Below are positions 1 to 5,851 of a DNA stretch of 13,390 bases, piece by piece (position 1 is the first letter of the stretch; each line of letters starts with the position of its first letter). The notes under the pieces were generated by a model. That model had not been told where the DNA came from, made no database searches, and saw only the letters and a list, made by a program, of their open reading frames with translations. The translations under genes were made by a program, and so were the position numbers. Origin of the DNA: CAZAEL01 sp964484135. Lineage in GTDB: Bacteria > Elusimicrobiota > Elusimicrobia > FEN-1173. The stretch spans positions 1 to 13,390 of the forward strand of contig CAZAEL010000057.1 in NCBI GenBank assembly GCA_964484135.1, given 5' to 3'.

Positions 1-227
1 CTTGCCGCATGCTGGCCCCCATCGTGCAGGAGCTGGCCAAGGAGTACGAGGGGAAAGTCACCGTGGCCAAGCTGAACACGGACGATAACCCCGACATCGC
101 GGCCCGGTTCAACATCTCGGCCATCCCCACCATGCTCTTTTTCAAAGGCGGGCAGGTGGCGGACCAGCTGGTGGGCGTGCACAGCAAGGGCGAGATCAAG
201 CAGAAGCTCGACGCCCTGCTGAAATAG
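1..227 (+). CDS. trxA: Thioredoxin, C-terminal part (5' end outside window)
   Basis: This is the last 74 or so residues of a cytoplasmic thioredoxin, a small protein that reduces disulfides in enzymes such as ribonucleotide reductase. The reading frame enters at base 3 with Cys-Arg-Met-Leu-Ala-Pro, which matches the residues from the second cysteine of the family's WCGPC active site onward. The first active-site cysteine and the N-terminal strand and helix lie outside the window. The visible part keeps the VAKLNTDDNP strand and turn, the cis-proline loop (ISAIPTMLFFKGG) and the C-terminal helix ending in KLDALLK, so it is a normal full-length C-terminus. It is followed after 20 bases by an exported thioredoxin-fold gene, which suggests a small redox cluster. 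The family call is secure. The trxA symbol is the natural choice, although paralogues elsewhere in the genome cannot be excluded. Confidence 0.93.
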   Translation, partial: CRMLAPIVQELAKEYEGKVTVAKLNTDDNPDIAARFNISAIPTMLFFKGGQVADQLVGVHSKGEIKQKLDALLK

Positions 228-247
228 GCGAAGCCATCCCCCGAAAC

Positions 248-799
248 ATGACCTTTCAAGGGATGCGGGCCGCGGGCATTGCCGGGCTGGGGTTTTTGAT
301 CCTGGCCGGGACGGGCTGCCAAGGGAACGGCAACGCCGGCGCCCCGTCCGCCCCTTCCGCCGCGCCCCAGGCGTCGGACGCCTCTTCCGCCCCGGCCTTC
401 ACCCTGCCGGACCTGAACGGGAAACAAGTGTCTCTGTCGAGCCTGAAGGGCCAGGTGGTGTTCGTGGATTTTTGGGCCACCTGGTGTCCGCCCTGCCGCT
501 ATTCCATCCCCGCCCTGGAGGCGTTGCACAGGGAGTTCCAGTCCCGGGGGTTCCAGGTGGTGGGGATCAGCCTGGATGAAAACGTCGCGGCGGTGGCCCC
601 CTTCGTCAAAGAGAAGGGGATCACGTACACCGTGCTCCTGGGCGGCGAAAGCGACGTGGCGGACCGGTACCGGGTCCGCGGCATCCCCAGCCTGTACCTG
701 ATCGACAAGGAAGGCCGGGTGGCCCGCCGCTGGGTGGGGTACGACCCCAAATTCGACAAAGAATGGCGTGACGGCATCGCTCAACTCCTGAGCTCCTGA
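248..799 (+). CDS. TlpA/ResA-family thiol-disulfide oxidoreductase, exported
   Basis: The gene encodes 183 residues of an extracytoplasmic thioredoxin-fold protein of the TlpA/ResA/AhpC-TSA type. Family members typically reduce disulfides in apocytochrome c or other envelope proteins. The N-terminus is a hydrophobic export segment (residues 7-23) ending at Cys24. The stretch before it, Gly-Thr-Gly-Cys, is a poor lipobox, so the protein could be a lipoprotein or stay anchored by an uncleaved helix. An Ala/Pro/Ser-rich linker (about 28-49) leads into the domain: PAFTLPDLNGK, the DFWATWCPPC active site (Cys80 and Cys83) and a cis-Pro loop RGIPSLYLID (Pro147). The start at 248 has no visible Shine-Dalgarno. 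Met6 (263) is an alternative start that would still leave an export signal. It lies between thioredoxin and polA. The substrate cannot be told from the sequence. Confidence 0.88.
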   Translation: MTFQGMRAAGIAGLGFLILAGTGCQGNGNAGAPSAPSAAPQASDASSAPAFTLPDLNGKQVSLSSLKGQVVFVDFWATWCPPCRYSIPALEALHREFQSRGFQVVGISLDENVAAVAPFVKEKGITYTVLLGGESDVADRYRVRGIPSLYLIDKEGRVARRWVGYDPKFDKEWRDGIAQLLSS

Positions 800-833
800 T
801 TTTTTCCCGCCGGCCGCCGGCCCTCCTTCCTTT

Positions 834-3697
834 TTGGCCCCCTCCAAAACCCTCTACCTGATCGACGGCAACGCGTACGTGCACCGGGCGTACCACGCCC
901 TGCCCGTCCTGACCACCTCCCGGGGCGAGCCCGTGCAGGCGCTGTACGGCTTCGCCCGCATGCTGCTCAAGATCCTCCGGCAGGAAAAGCCCGATTATCT
1001 GGCCGTGTGCTTCGACACCGCCGCGCCCACCTTCCGCCACAAGGCCTACGCCCCATACAAGGCCCACCGCAAGGAGATCGACGACGCCCTGAAGTTCCAA
1101 CTGCCGTTTTCCAAGGAGCTGGCCGAGGCCTGGGGCCTGCCCGTGGCCGCCCAGGAGGGCTTCGAGGCGGACGACGTCATCGCCACCCTGGCCAGCCGAG
1201 GGGAAAAGGAAGGCCTGCGCGTGGTGGTGGTCACCGGCGACAAGGACGCCCTGCAGTTGGTCAACGAAAACATCAAGGTGTTGAACGAGCCCAAGAACCT
1301 TTTGCTGGACGTTCAAGAGGTGGAGAAGAAATACGGACTGCCGCCGGACCGGCTGGTGGACTTTTTCGCGCTCACGGGCGACGCCTCGGACAACGTGCCC
1401 GGCGTGCCGGGCGTGGGGGAGACCACGGCCGTGCAGATTTTGAAGGAGTTCGGCTCCCTGGACCGGGCGTACGAACGNNNNNNNNNNNNNNNNNNNNNNN
1501 NNNNNNNNNNNNNNNNNNNNNNNNNNNNNNNNNNNNNNNNNNNNNNNNNNNNNNNNNNNNNNNNNNNNNNNNNNNNNCCACGGCCGTGCAGATTTTGAAG
1601 GAGTTCGGCTCCCTGGACCGGGCGTACGAACGCTTGGCGGACATGAAGGAGGCCTGGCGCAAGAAGCTGGCGCCCCACAAAGAGCAGGCAACGTTGAGCC
1701 GGGACCTGGTGACCCTGGACCGGGACGTGCCCCTGGACCTGTCGCCCACGGACTGCGCGGTGCGGGCGCCGGACCTGCCCCGCCTGACGGAACTTTTGAA
1801 GCGCTTCGAGTTCACCTCCTTTTTGCGGGAGGTCCTGCCCCAGGCCGGCGATGCCGGCGCGACCGGCAAGACGTCCCGGCGCGACGTCCAAACCGTGACC
1901 ACGGAGGAGGGGTTGAAGGCCCTGGTCAAGGAGCTGTCCAGCGCCGAGGAACTGGCCGTGGACGTGGAAACCACGGGCACGGACCCGCTCCGATGCGATC
2001 TGGTGGGCATCGCCCTGTCCAAAGAGGAAGGCCGGGCCTGGTACATCCCGGTGGGCCACGCCTACGCCGGGTGCCCGCCCCAGCTTCCCCTGAAAAAAGT
2101 CCTGGCCGCGCTGGCGCCCTTCCTGGAGGGGGACAGGCCCCCCAAGGTGGGGCAGAACCTGAAGTTCGACCTGCTGGTCCTGCGCCGCCACGGCCTGCGT
2201 TTGGGCGGCGTGGCCTTCGACACTTTGATCGCCTCCTACTGCCTCAACCCCTCCCGTTTGGCCCACGGGCTCAAGACGCTGGCCGCGGACATGCTGGGCG
2301 AGTCCATGACCAACATCGAGGAGCTCATCGGCAAGGGCGCCAAGCAGATCACCATGGACCGGGTGCCGGTGGAGTCCGCGGCCCCGTACGCGGGCGCGGA
2401 CGCGGAGGTGTCCCTGCGGCTCAAGGCCCGCATGGAGCCTTTGCTCAAGGAGAAGAAGCTGGAAACGCTCTTCCGCGACGTGGAGATGCCCCTGGTGCCC
2501 ATCCTGGCGGACATGGAGGAGGCGGGCGTCGGCGTGGACGCGGCGTACCTGCGCGAGCTGGAGAAGGAGTTCACGGAGGAGATCCAGGGCCTGGAAAAGG
2601 CCATCTACGGCCTGGCCGGGGAGACCCTGAACCTCAATTCGCCCAAACAGCTCTCCGCCCTGCTTTTTGAAAAGCTCAAATTGCCGGTGATCCGGCGCAC
2701 CAAGACCGGCGCCTCCACGGACGAGGAGGTGTTGAAGAAGCTCTCCGCCCTGCACCCCCTGCCGGCCAAGCTGGTGGAGTATAGGGAGCTGAGCAAGCTG
2801 AACTCCACGTACATCGCCGGGCTCCTGGAGCGGATCAACCCGGACACGGGCCGCATCCACACCAGCTTCAACCAGGCGGTGGCGGCCACGGGGCGGCTCT
2901 CCTCCAGCGACCCGAACTTGCAGAACATCCCCATCCGCACGGAGCACGGACGCCGCATCCGTCGGGCCTTTGTGCCGGCCAAGGGGTGCGTGTTTTTGTC
3001 CGCGGACTATTCCCAGATCGATTTGCGCATGCTGGCCCACGTGTCCGGGGACAAGGCGCTCTGCGAGGCCTTCCGCAGGGGGGAGGACATCCACGCGGCC
3101 ACGGCCCGGGAGATCTTCGGGCTGAAAAAAGGGGAGCCGGTGTCCGAGGACCAGCGCCGCGTGGCCAAGACCGTGAACTTCGGCATCGTGTACGGCCAGA
3201 CCGCGTACGGCCTGTCCCAGCAGATAGGCCTTGAACTTTCCGAGGCCAGGGATTACATTGACAGGTACTTCCTCCGGTACCAGGGCGTGCACCGATGGAT
3301 CGCCGCGGTGCTGGAGCAGGCCCGCAAGGACGGGTACGTGACCACGATCCTGAACCGCATCCGGTACCTGCCCGAAATCAACGCGGCCAACGCCGGGGTG
3401 CGGGCTTTCGCCGAGCGCACGGCCATGAACACCCCCATCCAGGGGGCCAGCGCGGACATCATCAAGGTGGCCATGAAGGACGTGGCCCGCCTCCTGGAGG
3501 AGAAAAAATTCAAGACCCGGCTCCTGGTGCAGGTGCACGACGAGCTGCTCTTCGACGTGCCGGAGCGGGAGCTGGCCGAGGCGGCCCCCCTGATCCGCGG
3601 GAAAATGGAGGGCGCCCTGCGCCTGGACGTTCCTATTGTCGTGGACCTCAAAAAAGGGGTAAACTGGTCGGAAATGGAAAAAATGCGTGAGAAGTGA
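834..3697 (+). CDS. polA: DNA polymerase I, interrupted by an assembly gap
   Basis: DNA polymerase I fills gaps and removes RNA primers in replication and repair. The frame starts at TTG (834; Ala-Pro-Ser-Lys-Thr-Leu-Tyr-Leu-Ile-Asp-Gly-Asn), where the family normally begins; no Shine-Dalgarno is visible. The frame before the gap and the frame after it differ. Removing the 100 N plus one copy of the 55-base duplication gives an uninterrupted 902-residue protein, a normal family length. In that numbering: 5'-nuclease domain about 1-290 (FEADDVIATLA, GDKDA, GDASDNVPGVPGVG); 3'-5' exonuclease with all metal ligands present (D325/E327, D394, Y467-x3-D471), so proofreading is probably active; polymerase motif A DYSQIDLR (D673), motif B K727...NFGIVYG (F731, Y735), motif C QVHDE (D851, E852). 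The odd residue is D678 in motif A, where most relatives have Glu. The stop codon lies inside a heptamer repeat array. Confidence 0.95.
1423..1477. repeat. 55-bp contig-end overlap, left copy
   Basis: Identical to 1578-1632 at an offset of 155 bases. It encodes the polA segment TAVQILKEFGSLDRAYER, which occurs once in the reconstructed protein. I read it as an unmerged contig overlap and not as a biological duplication, because deleting one copy plus the N run (155 bases, 2 modulo 3) brings the two halves of polA into one frame. Confidence 0.93.
1478..1577. other. Assembly gap of 100 N, probably artefactual
   Basis: This is a run of exactly 100 N, a conventional placeholder for a gap of unknown size. 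It falls in the 5'-nuclease domain of polA just after the helix-hairpin-helix motif. The 55 bases on its left (1423-1477) are repeated exactly on its right (1578-1632), so the contig ends overlap and probably no sequence is missing. Confidence 0.97.
1578..1632. repeat. 55-bp contig-end overlap, right copy
   Basis: Second copy of 1423-1477, directly abutting the N run. A 55-base end overlap is what de Bruijn assemblers run at k=55 produce, which supports an assembly origin; the choice of assembler is inference. Confidence 0.93.
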
Positions 3698-3772
3698 GGA
3701 GTTAAAAGGGAAAGGTTGTTCTTCAAATAAGACCTTTGTCTTGCTTCACGCCTCTCACTTCCCGCTTTAAAC
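3687..3772. repeat. Opposed heptamer-repeat arrays between polA and the rhomboid gene
   Basis: The spacer reads in 7-base steps. On the + strand GTGAGAA, GTGAGGA, GTTAAAA and GGGAAAG run from 3687 to 3714. At the other end (3745-3772) the reverse complement reads as heptads again: GTTTAAA, GCGGGAA, GTGAGAG, GCGTGAA. The units share a loose GYGNGAA consensus and face each other, so an 8-base exact inverted repeat results (3691-3698 with 3754-3761). The polA stop codon (3695-3697) is inside the second heptad, and the rhomboid ATG begins right after the array. There is also a possible inner hairpin, AAAGGT (3711-3716) with ACCTTT (3732-3737). No Shine-Dalgarno is present before the rhomboid start. 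Confidence 0.6.
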
Positions 3773-3773
3773 G

Positions 3774-4559
3774 ATGCCTATAAACCAGCCCTTCTCGTTC
3801 AGGTCCCTGCCGCCCGCGGTGCGCGGCCTCATCCTGGCGAACAGCGTCGTGTTCGTGGCGCAGTTGTTCTCCGGCGGCCGGCTCACGGCCCTGTTCGGGC
3901 TCACGCCGGCCCGCGTCCTGCAGGACCTGTGGCTGTGGCAGATCGCCACGTACATGTTCCTGCACGGCGGGCTCTTCCATTTCCTGCTCAACATGTACGT
4001 GCTCTGGGCCTTCGGCCGGGAGATCGAGCGCCAATGGGGGGCGGGGGCTTTCTTGTGGTATTACCTGGTCTGCGGCTGGGGCGCGGGGGTCTTCAACGTG
4101 CTGTTCAGCCCCAACGCCATGACCCCGAGCATCGGTTCCTCCGGCGCCATCTACGGCGTGCTGGTGGCCTTCGCCGTGCTCTTTCCCCAGGCGGTGCTGT
4201 ACCTCTACTTCCTCATCCCTTTGCGGGCGCGGCAGGTGGTCATCCTGTTCGCGGCCGTGGAGTTTTTGGCGGGGTTTTCCGGCGCGGCGTCGGGCGTGGC
4301 CAACCTGGCCCATTTGGGCGGCATGCTCACGGGCTTCCTCTATTTGAAGAGCGGGTCCCTCAGGGACCGATGGGCCTCTTTGCCGGGCCGGGTGCGGGGG
4401 TGGTTTTCCGCCAAGGCCCGGCAAAAGCCGGAGCCCCGGTTCCATGACTTGAGCCAGGAGGTGGACCGCATCCTGGACAAAATCCTCAAGCAGGGGGTCA
4501 ACAGCCTCACGCCCGAGGAACAGGAGCTCATGCGGCGGTATTCGAAAACCAAAAAATAG
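3774..4559 (+). CDS. Rhomboid-family intramembrane serine protease
   Basis: The product is a 261-residue polytopic membrane protease of the rhomboid (S54) family, which cuts transmembrane helices of other proteins within the inner membrane. Hydrophobic segments cover about 17-33, 52-80, 92-112, 124-147, 154-168 and 175-192. The family signatures are present: H64/H69 and N73 in MFLHGGLFHFLLNMYVLWAFG, the catalytic Ser123 in the GSSGAIYG motif, and the catalytic partner His180 in ANLAHLGGMLTGFLYL. The soluble C-terminus (about 225-261, EVDRILDKILKQGVNSLTPEEQELMRR) matches the short helical tail often found on rhomboids of Bacteroidota and candidate phyla (the DUF6576-type tail, from memory). 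ATG 3774 is the first start after the repeat spacer and gives the normal N-terminus. The gene sits between polA and mutM, an unusual place for a membrane protease. Its substrate is unknown. Confidence 0.92.
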   Translation: MPINQPFSFRSLPPAVRGLILANSVVFVAQLFSGGRLTALFGLTPARVLQDLWLWQIATYMFLHGGLFHFLLNMYVLWAFGREIERQWGAGAFLWYYLVCGWGAGVFNVLFSPNAMTPSIGSSGAIYGVLVAFAVLFPQAVLYLYFLIPLRARQVVILFAAVEFLAGFSGAASGVANLAHLGGMLTGFLYLKSGSLRDRWASLPGRVRGWFSAKARQKPEPRFHDLSQEVDRILDKILKQGVNSLTPEEQELMRRYSKTKK

Positions 4560-4624
4560 AAGCGCGAACAGCAAATAGAGAATCGTAAATCGTGAAAAAC
4601 CCCTTCACCATTGGCCATTCGCTT
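4555..4624. repeat. Opposed heptamer-repeat arrays between the rhomboid gene and mutM
   Basis: Six contiguous 7-base units occupy 4555-4596 on the + strand (AATAGAA, GCGCGAA, CAGCAAA, TAGAGAA, TCGTAAA, TCGTGAA), all ending in AA and most in GAA. After a 7-base centre, three contiguous units in the opposite orientation fill 4604-4624; on the reverse strand they read AAGCGAA, TGGCCAA, TGGTGAA. The array takes in the rhomboid stop codon (4557-4559) and ends 19 bases before the mutM start. The design is the same as in the spacer on the other side of the rhomboid gene, though the unit sequences differ. The 7-base phase is what repeats; individual bases are poorly conserved. Confidence 0.6.
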
Positions 4625-4643
4625 TTTACGCCTTCCTGAATTC

Positions 4644-5483
4644 ATGCCCGAGCTTCCCGAAGTCGAAACCATCCGGCGCGATCTCCTTTCCACCGTCGTC
4701 CACAAAAGGATTTCCCGCGTCCTGGTGCGGGACCGGTCCATCCTGGAGGGCTTCAAGCCTTCGGGCCGGCCCCGGCGCCGGGTGAGGCCCGCGGATTTCG
4801 CGGCCCGGCTGGAGGGCCGGACCATCCAGGACGCGCTCCGCCGGGGCAAGTACCTGATTTTTCCGCTGTCCTCCGGGGAAAGCCTGCTCTGCCATTTGCG
4901 CATGACCGGCCAGCTGGTGTACGGCCCGCCCAGGCCCGAGGCCAGGGCCCAAATTTTCCTTGAAGGGACGGACCAGTCTCTCGGTTTCTGTGATACCCGG
5001 CGTTTCGGCGAGCTCTGGCTGTCGCCGGACTGGACCCAGGACCCGTCCATCCGCGCCCTGGGGCCCGAGCCCCTGGCCAACGGCTGGGACGGGGCGGCCT
5101 GGGGGCGTTCCCTGCGGTCTTCCCGCGCCAAAATCCAGGCCGCGCTCCTGGACCAGCGCCGCCTGGCCGGTTTGGGGAACATCTATGTCACGGAGGCGCT
5201 TTTTTTATCAGGCCTCCGGCCCACCCGACGGTGCCACACGCTCCGCGCCGCGGACATCCCGCCGCTCCTGGCGAACGTCCGCCGGGTCCTTGAGCAGGGC
5301 CTGCGGAAAAGAGGGGTTTCTTTTTACAGCTACCGCGACGGGCTGGGCCGGAAAGGCCGGGCCCAGGACAGCCTCTTGGTTTACGGGCGGGAGGGGGAAC
5401 CCTGCGTCCGGTGCCGGGCCCCGCTCAAGGGGACCAAGATCAGCGGCCGGGGAACCGTGTATTGTCCCCGGTGTCAGAAATGA
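4644..5483 (+). CDS. mutM: Formamidopyrimidine-DNA glycosylase (Fpg/MutM)
   Basis: MutM is a bifunctional glycosylase/AP lyase that removes 8-oxoguanine and ring-opened purines from DNA in base excision repair. I place the start at ATG 4644 because the mature protein must begin Met-Pro-Glu-Leu-Pro: Pro2 is the catalytic nucleophile and Glu3 is required. The in-frame ATG at 4611 would bury both and lies in the repeat array. The protein has 279 residues, the usual size. K69 in RRGKYLIF corresponds to the conserved phosphate-contacting lysine (K57 in E. coli); it is shifted by an Arg/Pro-rich insertion at about 37-50. The helix-two-turn-helix reads IQAALLDQRRLAGLGNIY. The C-terminus has a zinc finger, C254-x2-C257-x16-C274-x2-C277, with the conserved Arg at 269. 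It belongs to the polA-mutM-coaE neighbourhood known from other bacteria. Confidence 0.96.
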   Translation: MPELPEVETIRRDLLSTVVHKRISRVLVRDRSILEGFKPSGRPRRRVRPADFAARLEGRTIQDALRRGKYLIFPLSSGESLLCHLRMTGQLVYGPPRPEARAQIFLEGTDQSLGFCDTRRFGELWLSPDWTQDPSIRALGPEPLANGWDGAAWGRSLRSSRAKIQAALLDQRRLAGLGNIYVTEALFLSGLRPTRRCHTLRAADIPPLLANVRRVLEQGLRKRGVSFYSYRDGLGRKGRAQDSLLVYGREGEPCVRCRAPLKGTKISGRGTVYCPRCQK

Positions 5484-5501
5484 AGGGGTTTCACCCCTTC
5501 A
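5481..5501 (+). terminator. Perfect hairpin overlapping the mutM stop codon
   Basis: A 9-bp perfect stem (TGAAGGGGT pairing with ACCCCTTCA) closes a 3-base loop, and the mutM TGA forms the base of the stem. No T-run follows, so it is a weak candidate for intrinsic termination. It may instead be the first hairpin of the structured spacer that follows, or an mRNA 3'-end stabiliser. Confidence 0.45.
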
Positions 5502-5570
5502 ATCTCGGTTGCGGGGGTTTCCCACCCCCTGCACCCTTGGATTTCCCAAGGGCTTCCAGCCCTTGACCCG

Positions 5571-5616
5571 GGTGACTCTTCTTTTGCTTGTCCAAAAGAG
5601 AAGGAACCAAGAGAAA
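5571..5616. repeat. Palindrome CTTTTG-CTTGTC-CAAAAG with GGAACCAAGAGAAAA tail
   Basis: GGTGACTCTT leads into CTTTTG, a six-base loop CTTGTC, CAAAAG, then GAGAAGGAACCAAGAGAAAA. The stem is six perfect pairs, extended by one A-T and one G-T pair. From memory, close variants of this block recur in intergenic regions of many unrelated bacterial genomes, often next to runs of G/C hairpins as here. I cannot check that from the window. Only one copy is present here. Confidence 0.5.
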
Positions 5617-5696
5617 ATGAGCCCTTCGGGCCCGGGGCCTATTCGGCCCGTCGCAAACACCTGCCACTGGCAGGCGCGACCCCCGGCTTGGCCTGC

Positions 5697-5794
5697 GCGC
5701 GCCGTTTTGGCGGCGGCCGGGCAACTCCCGGCCCTTAAATTCCCACGGGCCGGATCAAACAGCACCGGCCTCCGTCTCCGCCAAAACGGCGTGC
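5697..5794. ncRNA. Three-way-junction-like structured element
   Basis: An outer stem pairs GCCGTTTTGGCGG (5701-5713) perfectly with CCGCCAAAACGGC (5778-5790). Four further pairs including one G-U extend it outward (5697-5700 with 5791-5794). Inside are two independent perfect hairpins: GGCCGGG 5715-5721 with CCCGGCC 5727-5733 (5-base loop), and GGCCGG 5748-5753 with CCGGCC 5765-5770 (11-base loop). The unpaired joints are A/T- or pyrimidine-richer than the stems. This is either a structured RNA domain in the coaE leader or a DNA-level palindromic mobile element. I do not recognise a named RNA family. Confidence 0.5.
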
Positions 5795-5840
5795 TCGATA
5801 CGCCACAGGGGGACCCGAAAGGCTGCCCAGCTTTTTATTG

Positions 5841-5847
5841 AAGGAGG
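5841..5847 (+). promoter_or_regulatory. Strong Shine-Dalgarno (AAGGAGG) deciding the coaE start
   Basis: AAGGAGG is followed by GGCT and then CTG AAA AAG, with a spacer of 4 bases. No ATG, GTG or TTG lies at a suitable distance in the coaE frame, so this site supports initiation at the CTG at 5852. It is the only clear Shine-Dalgarno in front of a gene in this window. Confidence 0.75.
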
Positions 5848-5851
5848 GGCT

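Larger units (their letters stand above)
5484..5851. other. Hairpin-dense non-coding spacer between mutM and coaE
   Basis: These 368 bases hold no convincing gene on either strand; the open frames here are overlapping and rich in Arg/Gly/Pro. Instead they hold a succession of short perfect inverted repeats. In order: GGGGGT 5513-5518 with ACCCCC 5524-5529; CCCTTGG 5534-5540 with CCAAGGG 5546-5552, competing with AAGGGCT 5548-5554 / AGCCCTT 5558-5564; CTTTTG 5581-5586 with CAAAAG 5593-5598; GCCC 5621-5624 with GGGC 5628-5631, next to GGGCC 5635-5639 / GGCCC 5645-5649; CCTGCC 5660-5665 with GGCAGG 5669-5674; then the branched fold at 5697-5794. The spacer interrupts an otherwise conserved gene neighbourhood, which fits an inserted palindromic element or a structured RNA. 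The coaE ribosome binding site lies at its right end. Confidence 0.6.

Noticed and set aside
801..833. GC-rich palindromic GCCGGC repeats between tlpA and polA as a terminator
   Set aside because: Only a 4-bp stem can form (GGCC-GCC-GGCC) and no T-run follows it in a useful position.
834..3697. polA as a frameshifted pseudogene or two genes
   Set aside because: The frame change is fully explained by the N run and the 55-base duplicated overlap; all catalytic motifs are intact.
3687..4624. CRISPR or classical tandem-repeat array
   Set aside because: The units are 7 bases, degenerate and contiguous, with no direct repeats separated by unique spacers and no cas genes.
4611..4643. Upstream in-frame ATG as mutM start
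   Set aside because: It would add 11 residues ahead of the catalytic Pro2 and lies in the heptamer array.
5491..5765. Small - strand open frames in the mutM-coaE spacer
   Set aside because: They simply read through the inverted repeats, lack ribosome sites and overlap each other in two frames.
5822..5836. GCTG-CC-CAGC followed by TTTTT as a terminator before coaE
   Set aside because: The loop would be 2 bases and the stem 4 pairs, too tight to fold; the T-run more likely belongs to the coaE leader.
4960..5841. 293-codon + strand open frame overlapping mutM and the spacer
   Set aside because: The first part is the shifted frame of mutM and the second part runs through hairpins; composition is Arg/Gly/Pro/Ser-rich with no domain.
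5484..5851. tRNA or known riboswitch in the hairpin-dense spacer
   Set aside because: There is no acceptor stem with T-loop GTTCRA or anticodon arm, and no riboswitch core motif that I recognise.
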